From contig CALISK010000235.1 of assembly GCA_938041625.1 (NCBI GenBank), positions 1 to 34,654 on the forward strand: DNA of 34,654 nucleotides. Direction: 5' to 3'. A model generated the notes under the pieces. That model did not search any database. It was not told where the DNA came from and saw only the letters and a list, made by a program, of their open reading frames with translations. Made by a program: the position numbers and the translations under genes. Below, piece after piece: positions 1-9,622 of the stretch. Origin of the DNA: an uncultured Tenacibaculum sp. Its GTDB lineage: Bacteria > Bacteroidota > Bacteroidia > Flavobacteriales > Flavobacteriaceae. Numbering within the stretch: the stretch's first letter is position 1; each line of letters starts with the position of its first letter.

Positions 1-1
1 T

Positions 2-349
2 TTTAATTCTGATTTAATAAAAGAGAGTTGCGATATTCTGTTTTTAATAGAGGAAGAAGAAGCTACTATGTGGTTTAAAGAAGAATATGTTTTCAGTAGA
101 GAGGTAAAAGAGAAAATACTTATAGGCATGATATCATTGGATATAAGTGATTATAATGATGGTACAACGATCTTTAAATTTTGGCCTGTATTTGATCATG
201 GAGGAAAGGTGTGTTTAGATTCTAAAGTATTAAAAAAACATTTTATTGAAGTATTAAAAAAAGTAAATGGATATGATATAGTTCTCTATGAAAATGGAAC
301 ATATTCTATAAGTATTTATGAAAACAGGAAAATTCCGGATAATTTATAA
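2..349 (+). CDS. hypothetical protein, 5' truncated by window edge
   Basis: Frame of the 68..349 ORF is open back to base 2 (NSDLIKESCDILFLIEEEEATMWFKEEY...), so ATG68 is probably internal; stop at 349. No family recognised. Confidence 0.55.
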   Translation, partial: FNSDLIKESCDILFLIEEEEATMWFKEEYVFSREVKEKILIGMISLDISDYNDGTTIFKFWPVFDHGGKVCLDSKVLKKHFIEVLKKVNGYDIVLYENGTYSISIYENRKIPDNL

Positions 350-465
350 TAAGGTAAAATCAAATGTTTTTAAATAAATTGATTAAAGCATTTTTAATTT
401 AAACTTCAATTAATAAACAAACTTTAAACTATTTGTAATTTGTGTTTTCTAAGGGATTACATTTT

Positions 466-702
466 ATGAATTATTTTACGATTGTGGGTTGGTTAGGAGT
501 TGTATTATTTGTTGTAGCCTATTTACTATTAAGTTTAGAGAAATTAAATGCTAAAAAGGCAACATATCATTGGTTGAATTTTTTAGGAGCTTTATGCTTA
601 GTCTTAAATGCAGTATCAATAAAAGATAACCCTACAATAGTTGTAAATATTATTTGGGGGTTAATAGCAATTTTTACGGTATTTAAAAACTATAAGAAGT
701 AG
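466..702 (+). CDS. small membrane protein, CBU_0592-like
   Basis: MNYFTIVGWLGVVLFVVAYLLLSLEKLNAKKATYHWLNFLGALCLVLNAVSIKDNPTIVVNIIWGLIAIFTVFKNYKK; ATG at 466 preferred over GTG 442; three hydrophobic segments. Confidence 0.7.
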   Translation: MNYFTIVGWLGVVLFVVAYLLLSLEKLNAKKATYHWLNFLGALCLVLNAVSIKDNPTIVVNIIWGLIAIFTVFKNYKK

Positions 703-710
703 TTGAAATT

Positions 711-1310
711 TTAACAAAAATCAATTAAACTTAACACATGCTTAATATAAATAGTAGACTGTTTATTGTAAAACTCTGAATTATCTATTTGAGTTCCTAA
801 ATAAAAATAGCCTCCATCTATCATTGCAAAAATGATTTCATTTAACTCATCAATATTGTTATTGATAATTACATGATGTTCTTTAGCGCTTATTAATTTA
901 GATTTTAAAACCTCTCTTAAAGAAGCGCTAAAGCTTTTAAAGCTATTACTTACCTCTTTATTTCTGTAAACTAACGCATATAAACTGTAAAAAACGCCAT
1001 CATCTACATAATCACTCCATTTTCTAGTGAACATTTTCTTTATAAAATCTTCTAGAATATTTTTAGATGTAATTTTGTCAGGAGTACTATCATTTATAAA
1101 AGTAATGTAAGCTTCTAAAATATAGTTGTTTAAAGCTTCTAGGATATGCTCTTTGGTTTCAAAATAATGCATAACCAAACCTTTACTAATCCCCATGTGA
1201 TTGGCTAAATTAGCTATAGAAACATTTTCTAAGCCTATATTTTTAGAAACTTCATAAAAAGCAATAACAATCTCTTTTCTTCTTTTGTCAGTTAAGTTTT
1301 TTCTTCCCAT
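711..1310 (-). CDS. TetR/AcrR family transcriptional regulator
   Basis: N-terminal HTH: GLENVSIANLANHMGISKGLVMHYFETKEHILEAL. Start taken at MGRKN (1310) rather than 1340. Confidence 0.9.
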   Translation of the reverse strand: MGRKNLTDKRRKEIVIAFYEVSKNIGLENVSIANLANHMGISKGLVMHYFETKEHILEALNNYILEAYITFINDSTPDKITSKNILEDFIKKMFTRKWSDYVDDGVFYSLYALVYRNKEVSNSFKSFSASLREVLKSKLISAKEHHVIINNNIDELNEIIFAMIDGGYFYLGTQIDNSEFYNKQSTIYIKHVLSLIDFC

Positions 1311-1328
1311 TTTAATATTAATTAACGG

Positions 1329-1336
1329 CAAATATA
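1329..1336 (-). promoter_or_regulatory. putative Bacteroidota -7 box (TATATTTG) for the tetR gene
   Basis: CAAATATA on + strand = TATATTTG on -, matches TANNTTTG, ~20 nt upstream of ATG 1310; no good TTG at the expected spacing. Confidence 0.4.
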
Positions 1337-1418
1337 TCATTATAATTTAGTGATTTTCTAGTTAACAATGCCTTCATATACTTCTATGGTTTCTTAACTC
1401 TATAGTAACTATTTTTTA

Positions 1419-1436
1419 ATTGAACGATCGTTCAAT
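1419..1436. promoter_or_regulatory. perfect 18-bp palindrome, likely TetR operator
   Basis: ATTGAACGATCGTTCAAT is its own reverse complement; lies between divergent tetR and the phosphatase gene. Confidence 0.75.
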
Positions 1437-1484
1437 CTATTTTTTTGATTTTATAATTTTACCACACTTAAAGGGGTATATAAA

Positions 1485-2738
1485 ATGAAGAAAAATTTAA
1501 CAAGCATATTATTACTACTATTTTCAATATCGATAATAGCACAAGAAAATAAAAAAACGAATAAAGTTGTTTTTATACTTGTTGATGGAATTTCGTCTGA
1601 CTTATATTATAAATCGAATACCCCCAATATTGATGTTATTGGTAAAGAAGGTGGATTTGCAGAAGCATATGTAGGTGGTAAAAGAGGAACTATAACAGAG
1701 ACACCAACAATTTCTGCAGTAGGTTATAATAGTTTAATTACAGGAACTTGGGTACATAAACATAATGTTTTTGGAAATGAAATTAAAAAACCTAATTACA
1801 ATTACCCAACATTATTTAGAGTATTAAAAGATGCGTATCCAAATAAAAAAACGGCCATTTTTTCTACATGGTTAGATAATAGAACCAAATTAGTTGGTGA
1901 AAATTTACCAGCAACAAACCATGTAAAAATAGATTATCATTTTGATGGATTAGAATTAGATGAAGAACGTTTTCCGCATGACCCCTATAAAAAATATTTA
2001 AAGAGAATTGATGCAGAGGTTGCTAGAGAAGCGGCAAATCATATTCTAAATGAAGGCCCAGATTTATCTTGGGTGTATTTAGAACATAGTGATGATGTAG
2101 CACATTACTATGGTGAAAGTAAAGAGTTCTTTAATATCGTTGCTTATGAAGATGCTTTAATAGGAACTATTGCAGATGCTGTTAAATTAAGAGAACAAAA
2201 AACAAATGAAAACTGGTTGTTAATTGTAACCACAGATCATGGAAGAATGCCTTCTGATGGTAAACATCACGGATTTCAATCGCACAGAGAAAGAAGTATT
2301 TGGGTAGCTATGAATAAACCTATAACAAACGATTACTTTAAAAAAAACAAAGTAGCTATTGTAGATGTTTTTCCAACAATTACCAATTTCTTAAACATAC
2401 CACTTCCTAAAAATGTAGCCTATGAATTAGATGGCGTACCACTAAATAAACAAATAGATGTTTTTGATTTAGAAGGAGTAGCAATTGATAAAAAAATGCA
2501 ACTAAAATGGATGGTAGAACACAGAAAAAATGAAATAGCGAAAATTTATATCACGTATGCTAATAAAACTAAAGAAGGAACTAAAGATGAATATCAATTA
2601 ATAGAAGAGGTTGATGTTCAAAAAAAAGAAGTACAACTAAAAATTAATCCACCAAAACAAACAAACTACATAAAAGTAGTCTTAGAAACTAAAAATCATT
2701 CAATAAATACTTGGGTAAAAATTAATAAAAACAAATAA
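1485..2738 (+). CDS. secreted alkaline phosphatase superfamily protein (type I phosphodiesterase/nucleotide pyrophosphatase-like)
   Basis: Signal peptide MKKNLTSILLLLFSISIIAQ; metal/nucleophile motifs VVFILVDGISSD, TETPTISAVGYNSLITGTW, LEHSDDVAHYYG, VTTDHGRMPSDGKHHGF. Confidence 0.85.
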   Translation: MKKNLTSILLLLFSISIIAQENKKTNKVVFILVDGISSDLYYKSNTPNIDVIGKEGGFAEAYVGGKRGTITETPTISAVGYNSLITGTWVHKHNVFGNEIKKPNYNYPTLFRVLKDAYPNKKTAIFSTWLDNRTKLVGENLPATNHVKIDYHFDGLELDEERFPHDPYKKYLKRIDAEVAREAANHILNEGPDLSWVYLEHSDDVAHYYGESKEFFNIVAYEDALIGTIADAVKLREQKTNENWLLIVTTDHGRMPSDGKHHGFQSHRERSIWVAMNKPITNDYFKKNKVAIVDVFPTITNFLNIPLPKNVAYELDGVPLNKQIDVFDLEGVAIDKKMQLKWMVEHRKNEIAKIYITYANKTKEGTKDEYQLIEEVDVQKKEVQLKINPPKQTNYIKVVLETKNHSINTWVKINKNK

Positions 2739-2748
2739 TTATTTAAAA

Positions 2749-5700
2749 ATGAGGGGACATATAACAATTTTACTACTATTTCTTGTGTCGTTATTATATG
2801 CACAAGAAAGTATTACAGGTACGGTTACTGATGCTTCTACGGGAGAAGTATTACCAGGAGTCGGTATTATGGTAAAAAACACTACCAGAGGAACAGAAAC
2901 CGATTTTAATGGAAATTTCACTATTTCAATAAAAAAAGGAGAGGCTGTAAATTTTTCTTTTATAGGGTTTAAAACGCAAGAGATTTTATTTACAAATCAA
3001 ACTACTTTAAAAGTAATTTTAGAAGAAGACAATGCGCAATTAGATGAGGTAATTGTAACTTCTTTAGGAATTAAAAAAGAAAAAAGAGCATTAGGATATG
3101 CTGCAACAGAGTTAAAAGGAAATGAGTTAAATAAAGTTAAGACAGTTAATGTTGTAAATTCATTAGCAGGTAAAATAGCAGGAGTTCAAGTGTCAGGCGC
3201 TAGTAATGGTGTTTCTAGTTCTGCACGTATAGTTATTAGAGGAGAAAATTCATTAAATATAAATAGTAATAGTCCACTTTTTATTTTAGACGGAATTCCT
3301 GTAAATAATAGAATATTTGGAGTTGGAGGAAATACAACAGATCAGGCAGATTTACCAACTGATTATGGAAATGGAATTTCTGAATTAAATTCAGATGATT
3401 TTGAATCTGTAACCGTTTTAAAAGGGGCAGCAGCTTCTGCACTTTATGGTTCTAGAGCTTCTAATGGAGTAGTGGTTATAACCACTAAAACAGCAAATAA
3501 ACATGAAGAAGGATTAGGGGTAGAAATAGCATCATCATCAATGTTTAGTAGTGCTTTACGTTTACCAGAATTACAAACTCAGTTTGGAGGAGGCTGGGGA
3601 GGTGCTTATGCTTCTAACTTCGGAACAAATTTCGGACCTGCATTAGATGGTAGTGTTATATCTCAGGAATTATCTTTAGGAGAGGTGGTAAACAGACCAT
3701 TTAAAAATAGATATGATTTAAATGATTTTTTCAAAGATGGAATGAGTTTAAATAATACAGTTACTTTAAGCGGAGCAGATGAAAAAGGAAATTTTTTGTT
3801 TAGTTATGGAAACACATATAATGAAGGGATTGTACCGAATACAAATTTAAAAGGAAACAGTTTTAGATTAAATGCAAGTTATCAGTTAAGTGAAAAATTA
3901 AAAGCAAGTATAAAGACAAATTATATAACAAGAGGTTCAGATAATTTAACAGTAGCAGGTTATGGAAATCAAGGGATTATGTATACGTTACTATGGAATT
4001 ATATTAATACTGATTTAAATGACCTGAAAGATTATTGGAATGTAGAGAATCAAGAACAGCGTAGGTTATTCTCTTGGGGAGATAATCCATGGTTTATTGT
4101 GAATGAAAACATAAATGCTTTTAATAAAAATAGATTTATAGGAAATGTAAACTTAAACTATCAATTTAATGAAAACTGGAGTTTATTAGGAAGAGTAGGG
4201 ATAGATCAATCAAATGATTTCAGATGGTCTAGAAGATCCATAGGAGCAGTAAGAAACCCTAATGGAATGTATAGGGAGCAAAAAATAGATTTTGAAGAAA
4301 TTAATGCCGATTTTTTACTGTCATATAAAAATAATTTTGGAGATTTTTCTACCACAATTTCAGCAGGTGGAAATAGATTTGATCAAAAAATAAAAGAAGG
4401 ATTTTTACAGGGTAATGGGCTTTCAATACCTGGTTTATACAATGCTCAAAATATAAATGTAACTCCTGTAATTCGAAATAATGTATATGAGAAAAGAATT
4501 AATAGTTTATACGGATTTACAAATATAGGATATAGAGATTATGTATATGTAGATTTATCTATAAGAAACGATTGGTCTTCAACATTACCAACAAGTAATA
4601 ATTCATTTTTCTATCCAGCAGCTTCTATATCATTTATTCCTACTAGTGCTTTTGAATTACCAGAAGAAATCAACTTTATGAAAGTACGTTTCAATATAGC
4701 TGAAGTAGGAGGAGATACAGATCCTTATAATTTAGAAAAAGCATATAATTTTGGAACTTTAGGGGGTACTTTAACAAACCCTACTGAGTTATTAAATGCA
4801 AATTTGAAACCAGAAAAAACAGTTTCTACAGAGTTTGGTTTTGAAGGAATGTTTTTTAATAAACGAATAACCTTAGATGCTACATATTATACTGCCACTT
4901 CAGAAAATCAAATTTTAAATGTTGGAATATCTGGTGCTAACGGATTTAACTCTATTGTAGCAAATGCAGGTGAAATTAAAAATTCAGGAATTGAATTAGC
5001 ACTAGGAGTAAAGCCTATAAAAACAGATGATATAGAATGGAGTATTAATGCGAATTTTACTAAAAATAAGAGTGAAGTAGTTTCTCTTTTAGATAATCTA
5101 GATACATTTATTATTGGAGAAGGACCAGATGGAGTTACCATAGAGGCTAGACCAGGTGGACAAATGGGAGATATTTATGGTAATAGTTATGTGCGAAATG
5201 ATGAAGGGCAAATTATTTATGAAAATGGATTACCGTTAACAGGTAATAGAAAAAAAGTAGGGAATTACAATCCAGATTGGATTTTAGGATTAGCTACTAA
5301 TTTCAATTATAAAGGATTTAATTTTTCTGCTCAATTTGATATTAGAGAAGGCGGAGAGGTATATTCATATACCAATGCAATAGGAAGAGAAAGTGGAATA
5401 TTAGCAAATACATTACCTTGGAGAGATGGAATTGTAGGAGAAGGAGTTGTAAGTGACGGAAGTGGGGGTTTTACACCAAATACGCAAGAAGTTACTGCAG
5501 AAGATTGGGCCTATGCTGTACCTAGAAGTAATGCAGAAGCAAATATTTTTGATGCTTCATTTGTGAAATTAAGGCAATTAAGTTTTGGATATTCTTTTGA
5601 TGATACAGTATTAGATACATTAAAATTACAAGGCTTATCTATAAGTTTAGTAGGATCAAATTTATTTTTATGGACAGATGTTCCTAATATAGATCCTGAA

Positions 5701-5799
5701 GCGCAAGGTATATCTGGAGGAACCTTATTACCAGGTTTAGAAGTAACTCAACTACCATCTACCAAAAGTTACGGTTTTAAAATTAACATGAAACTTTAA
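2749..5799 (+). CDS. SusC/RagA-family TonB-linked outer membrane protein
   Basis: Signal peptide, CarboxypepD_reg-like domain (ITGTVTDASTGEVLPGVGIMVKNTTRGTETDFNGNFTI), plug (LDEVIVTSLGIKKEKRALGYAA...VRGENSLN...PLFILDGIPVNN), VTVLKGAAASALYGSRASNGVVVITTK, C-terminal beta barrel. Confidence 0.96.
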   Translation: MRGHITILLLFLVSLLYAQESITGTVTDASTGEVLPGVGIMVKNTTRGTETDFNGNFTISIKKGEAVNFSFIGFKTQEILFTNQTTLKVILEEDNAQLDEVIVTSLGIKKEKRALGYAATELKGNELNKVKTVNVVNSLAGKIAGVQVSGASNGVSSSARIVIRGENSLNINSNSPLFILDGIPVNNRIFGVGGNTTDQADLPTDYGNGISELNSDDFESVTVLKGAAASALYGSRASNGVVVITTKTANKHEEGLGVEIASSSMFSSALRLPELQTQFGGGWGGAYASNFGTNFGPALDGSVISQELSLGEVVNRPFKNRYDLNDFFKDGMSLNNTVTLSGADEKGNFLFSYGNTYNEGIVPNTNLKGNSFRLNASYQLSEKLKASIKTNYITRGSDNLTVAGYGNQGIMYTLLWNYINTDLNDLKDYWNVENQEQRRLFSWGDNPWFIVNENINAFNKNRFIGNVNLNYQFNENWSLLGRVGIDQSNDFRWSRRSIGAVRNPNGMYREQKIDFEEINADFLLSYKNNFGDFSTTISAGGNRFDQKIKEGFLQGNGLSIPGLYNAQNINVTPVIRNNVYEKRINSLYGFTNIGYRDYVYVDLSIRNDWSSTLPTSNNSFFYPAASISFIPTSAFELPEEINFMKVRFNIAEVGGDTDPYNLEKAYNFGTLGGTLTNPTELLNANLKPEKTVSTEFGFEGMFFNKRITLDATYYTATSENQILNVGISGANGFNSIVANAGEIKNSGIELALGVKPIKTDDIEWSINANFTKNKSEVVSLLDNLDTFIIGEGPDGVTIEARPGGQMGDIYGNSYVRNDEGQIIYENGLPLTGNRKKVGNYNPDWILGLATNFNYKGFNFSAQFDIREGGEVYSYTNAIGRESGILANTLPWRDGIVGEGVVSDGSGGFTPNTQEVTAEDWAYAVPRSNAEANIFDASFVKLRQLSFGYSFDDTVLDTLKLQGLSISLVGSNLFLWTDVPNIDPEAQGISGGTLLPGLEVTQLPSTKSYGFKINMKL

Positions 5800-5811
5800 T
5801 CAATAACGAAA

Positions 5812-7221
5812 ATGAAAAAAATTATATACTTAGTAATAGCGCTTATTGTTTTTAGCGCTTGTACAGAAGGTTTCGAAAACATAAATACGAATCCAAATAA
5901 TCCAGAAGAAGCAAGTGAGAATCTGTTGTTACCAACTGTAATTTTCGATTTAACCAATACAATGGTGAATGAATCGTATAATTTTGGAGATATTATAGGA
6001 CAATATGGAGCTAGATATGAATTTAATGATTTAGATATATATAGATGGCAATCAGATAATCGTTTTTGGTCTCCAATGTACACGATACTTCAAAATATAA
6101 AAGACATTAAAAATATAGCAGAAGCTAATAGAAATACAAATTATAAAGCAGTAGCATTAATCTTAGAATCATACATTTATAGTGTTATTACCGATGCTTA
6201 TGGAGATGTGCCTATGTCGGAAGCAAATAGAGCAGAAGAAGGAATAATAACACCTGTATATGATAAACAAGAAGCTATTTATACAAAGTTATTTGAAAAA
6301 TTAGAGAAGGCAAATGCTATCATAAATATGTCTGAAACTATTAGTGGAGATGCTCTTTACAGTGGGAATATGTTATCATGGAAAAAATTTGCTAATTCAT
6401 TACGTTTACGATTATTAATGCGTACTAGTAGTATTAAAAATGTTGGTGCAGATATTTCAGAAATCCTAAATAATTCGACTAAATACCCAATTTTTGAATC
6501 GAATGCTGATAATGCTATTTATGAATATAGTGGTTCTTTACCAAATGTTTCTCAAGTGGCTTTACCAGGAGGAGGTAGAGATTATGATTATTATTTGTTA
6601 ATACCTACCAATCATTTTGTGAATCTTTTAAGTACAAATAACGATCCACGATTAAATGTATGGGTAAGCCCTAAAGAAGGAACTAATGATAGAACATTAG
6701 GAGTTGAGCCAGGACAATCATTAAGTGATATAGGAAGACCAGCATCTTTTAGTAGAAGGGCTTCAGAATTTTATGAAAGCGCAACTTTAATTCAAGGTAT
6801 ATTCATGACTTATAGTGAGGTAAATTTCCTTTTATCAGAAGCTAGTGAAAGAGGCCTTATCTCAAATAATACGGCTAAAAATTATTACGACATGGGAGTT
6901 ACTGCTTCTTTTGAACAATGGAATGTAACAATACCAAGTGATTTTTTATCTGTAACAGTACCTTATGATAATACTACAGATAGGTTATACGAACAAAAAT
7001 GGTTAGCATTATATCATTCTGGAATAGAATCTTGGTTTGATTGGAAAAGAACAGCAAAACCAAGTTTTATAAATGCAGGCTCAGGAAATATTAATGGAGG
7101 TTTAGTTCCTGTTAGGTTAAAATATCCAAGTTTAGAACAATCAGTTAATAAAATGAACTATGATACTGCATCATCTGCTATGGGAGGAGATGAAATTAAT
7201 GCTTCTTCTTGGTGGTGGTAA
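5812..7221 (+). CDS. SusD/RagB-family nutrient-binding outer membrane lipoprotein
   Basis: Lipoprotein signal MKKIIYLVIALIVFSAC; directly downstream of susC; SusD-like features (EGFENINTNPNNPEEA, AEANRNTNYKAVALILESYIYSVITDAYGDVPMSEA, C-terminal GGDEINASSWWW). Confidence 0.93.
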   Translation: MKKIIYLVIALIVFSACTEGFENINTNPNNPEEASENLLLPTVIFDLTNTMVNESYNFGDIIGQYGARYEFNDLDIYRWQSDNRFWSPMYTILQNIKDIKNIAEANRNTNYKAVALILESYIYSVITDAYGDVPMSEANRAEEGIITPVYDKQEAIYTKLFEKLEKANAIINMSETISGDALYSGNMLSWKKFANSLRLRLLMRTSSIKNVGADISEILNNSTKYPIFESNADNAIYEYSGSLPNVSQVALPGGGRDYDYYLLIPTNHFVNLLSTNNDPRLNVWVSPKEGTNDRTLGVEPGQSLSDIGRPASFSRRASEFYESATLIQGIFMTYSEVNFLLSEASERGLISNNTAKNYYDMGVTASFEQWNVTIPSDFLSVTVPYDNTTDRLYEQKWLALYHSGIESWFDWKRTAKPSFINAGSGNINGGLVPVRLKYPSLEQSVNKMNYDTASSAMGGDEINASSWWW

Positions 7222-7264
7222 CAATTTTTAATATAAGTTGTTTTGTTTATTTATATCGTTAAGT

Positions 7265-7299
7265 AAAAAGGATTGAACATTTAAGTTCAATCCTTTTTT
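7265..7299. terminator. bidirectional intrinsic terminator between convergent susD and GlcG/HbpS-like gene
   Basis: AAAAAGGATTGAAC-atttaa-GTTCAATCCTTTTTT: 14-bp stem with A/T tails on both sides. Confidence 0.9.
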
Positions 7300-7336
7300 G
7301 TATAAAATGTTTTCAGAAATTATCTGAATACTATCT

Positions 7337-7735
7337 TTAAATTGCTAAAGCACCAGCTTCTGCTACTGTATGGTCATTTTCAACAGAACTTCCACTTACA
7401 CCAATAGCACCGATAATTTCACCAGCTTCATTTTTAATAGGAACTCCACCAGGAAAAGTAATTAAACCATTATTAGAGTGTTCGATATTATATAAAGGAC
7501 CACCAGGTTGAGATAATTCTCCGATAATACCTGTGTTCATATCAAAATAACGAGCAGTTTTTGCTTTTTTAATAGAAATATCTAATGAACCTAACCAAGC
7601 ACCATCCATACGTGCAAATGCTACTAAATTTGCTCCTGAATCTACAATAGCAATATTCATTTTTGTATCTATTTCAATAGATTTATCTTTAGCTATACTA
7701 ATTATTTCTTCTGCTTGAGCTAATGTAATATTCAT
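7337..7735 (-). CDS. GlcG/HbpS family (DUF336) heme-binding-like protein
   Basis: [22 protein letters not shown]...[39 protein letters not shown]...[34 protein letters not shown]. Confidence 0.9.
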   Translation of the reverse strand: MNITLAQAEEIISIAKDKSIEIDTKMNIAIVDSGANLVAFARMDGAWLGSLDISIKKAKTARYFDMNTGIIGELSQPGGPLYNIEHSNNGLITFPGGVPIKNEAGEIIGAIGVSGSSVENDHTVAEAGALAI

Positions 7736-7767
7736 TTTTTTGTTTTTTTAATTTGATAATAATGATG

Positions 7768-7775
7768 CAAAGATA
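7768..7775 (-). promoter_or_regulatory. putative -7 box (TATCTTTG) for the GlcG/HbpS-like gene
   Basis: CAAAGATA on + strand, ~33 nt upstream of the start codon; matches TANNTTTG. Confidence 0.4.
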
Positions 7776-7968
7776 GTGTGTCAATTCTTTTTTTATCACG
7801 TAATCCTCAAATTAAAATAATTTGTTATTTAAATAAGCAGAACACTTTGGTATTTAGTAATTGTTAACGAATATGAATTGATATTCATCGAATATGTGTT
7901 TTCGATTATTTTCATTAATCAACATCATTATATTCGTATTGATATTTGAAATAAAAATTAAAAATAAG

Positions 7969-8568
7969 ATGATTAAAAAAGTATTAATTTTATTTGTTGG
8001 AATAGTAATCTTAAGTTCTTGTGGTACTAATGCAACAGATTTAAATAAACCAGAAAGTTTTACAAAAATAAAAGAATTGGCTCTAAGTAAATTTGGTGGA
8101 GATAAAGAAATATATAAGTTTTCAATACAAACCAAAGATCATTTAACAAGTGAAGTTTCTTATTTAAATATAAGTTATTTAGAAGATAAGTTAGATTATG
8201 GACAAATGTATTTTCTTTCGTTAAATGGTAAGGAAAAATTAGAAGAACCTGAAAAAGCAAGAGACAGTTTTCAAAAAAAGTTTTTCTTAAAAAATAAACA
8301 AGGAAAAGTAAAAATAAAAGATCTTGACTTTAGTATTATTGAGGCTAAATATGATGAAGGTATAGGAATGATTTCAAATGAATATGAAAGTTTCACATTA
8401 CATAGTTGGACATATAATGTAAATAATAAAGGCGAGATAACAGCTGATTTTACAATTGAGGGTAGAAAAAAAGGAGAAAGCACTTCTATGCAAGGAAGAA
8501 ACATTGTAACAAATTATTATGAGTTTCCATTTAAAATGAATGTTGATAAATCTATTGAAGCTAAATAA
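7969..8568 (+). CDS. hypothetical lipoprotein
   Basis: ATG at 7969 gives MIKKVLILFVGIVILSSCGTNATD with lipobox LSSC; ORF-track start 7894 adds an implausible extension. Confidence 0.75.
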   Translation: MIKKVLILFVGIVILSSCGTNATDLNKPESFTKIKELALSKFGGDKEIYKFSIQTKDHLTSEVSYLNISYLEDKLDYGQMYFLSLNGKEKLEEPEKARDSFQKKFFLKNKQGKVKIKDLDFSIIEAKYDEGIGMISNEYESFTLHSWTYNVNNKGEITADFTIEGRKKGESTSMQGRNIVTNYYEFPFKMNVDKSIEAK

Positions 8569-8610
8569 CAATTAATTTAAAAAAGAATAAAAGAAAAAGT
8601 TTTTTAAACT

Positions 8611-8645
8611 AAAAAAGGATTGAATTAAATATTCAATCCTTTTTT
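8611..8645. terminator. bidirectional intrinsic terminator between the lipoprotein gene and folD
   Basis: AAAAAAGGATTGAAT-taaat-ATTCAATCCTTTTTT. Confidence 0.9.
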
Positions 8646-8674
8646 GTATGTATTATTTAATCTAAAAAGATAAA

Positions 8675-9553
8675 TTAACTATTTCTACGTTTATTAGCTA
8701 ATAAAGTATTTTTAAGAAGCATTGCAATCGTCATTGGGCCTACACCACCTGGAACAGGAGTAATGTATGATGACTTTTCTGCAACCTCTTGAAAAGCAAC
8801 ATCTCCTACTAATCTAAATCCGCTTTTCTTAGAAGCATCAGCAACACGAGTAATTCCCACATCAATAACTACAACTCCTTTTTGTACCATATCAGCTTTT
8901 AAAAATTCTGGAATACCAATAGCAGCAATAATAATATCTGCTTTTTTAGTAATTTCTTCTAAATTTTGAGTTCTACTATGTGTTAAAGTAACTGTTGCAT
9001 TTCCTACTTTTCTTTTTTGAGAAAGTAAGATACTCATTGGGCTACCTACTATATGACTACGGCCAATAACCACTACATTTTTTCCTGAAGTTTCAACTTT
9101 GTAACGATCTAATAATTCTAAAATTCCAAATGGAGTAGCAGAAATGAAAGTAGGTAAGTTTAAAGCCATTTTACCTACATTTTCTGGATGAAAACCATCT
9201 ACATCCTTTTCAGGATCTATAGCCATTAAAACTTTTTGTTCATCTATGTGTTTAGGTAGTGGAAGTTGAACAATAAAACCATCAATATCGTTATCAATGT
9301 TTAAAATTTCAATTTCATTTAATAATTCTGCTTCTGTAGTTTCGTCTGATAATTGAATTAATGTAGATTCAAAACCAACACGCTCACAAGCTTTCACTTT
9401 TGCATTTACATAAGTTAAACTAGCTCCATCATTTCCTAAAATGATTGCTGCTAAATGAGGTGCTTTTTTTTCATTTCTTTTTAATTCACCAACTTCTAAA
9501 GCGATCTCTTCTTTAATATCCGCTGAAGTTTTTTTTCCGTCGAGTAATACCAT
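8675..9553 (-). CDS. folD: bifunctional methylenetetrahydrofolate dehydrogenase/methenyltetrahydrofolate cyclohydrolase
   Basis: [96 protein letters not shown]. Confidence 0.97.
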   Translation of the reverse strand: MVLLDGKKTSADIKEEIALEVGELKRNEKKAPHLAAIILGNDGASLTYVNAKVKACERVGFESTLIQLSDETTEAELLNEIEILNIDNDIDGFIVQLPLPKHIDEQKVLMAIDPEKDVDGFHPENVGKMALNLPTFISATPFGILELLDRYKVETSGKNVVVIGRSHIVGSPMSILLSQKRKVGNATVTLTHSRTQNLEEITKKADIIIAAIGIPEFLKADMVQKGVVVIDVGITRVADASKKSGFRLVGDVAFQEVAEKSSYITPVPGGVGPMTIAMLLKNTLLANKRRNS

Positions 9554-9589
9554 TTGTTGTTGTTAGTGTGTTGTTGTGTTATTTAAATA

Positions 9590-9618
9590 AAAAAGAGAAG
9601 CGTGTAACTTCTCTTTTT
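9590..9618 (-). terminator. intrinsic terminator downstream of ffh
   Basis: AAAAAGAGAAG-cgtgtaa-CTTCTCTTTTT hairpin between ffh stop and folD start. Confidence 0.8.
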
Positions 9619-9622
9619 GTTT

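Noticed and set aside
2739-2921. Minus-strand ORF antisense to susC 5' end
   Set aside because: Shadow ORF inside a strongly supported coding gene; no recognisable domain.
4908-6083. Minus-strand ORFs 4908-5141 and 5796-6083
   Set aside because: Antisense to SusC/SusD coding sequence, low-complexity products, no homology recognised.
7854-8504. Three minus-strand ORFs antisense to the lipoprotein gene
   Set aside because: Overlap a lipoprotein gene with a clear lipobox; products look like reverse-frame noise.
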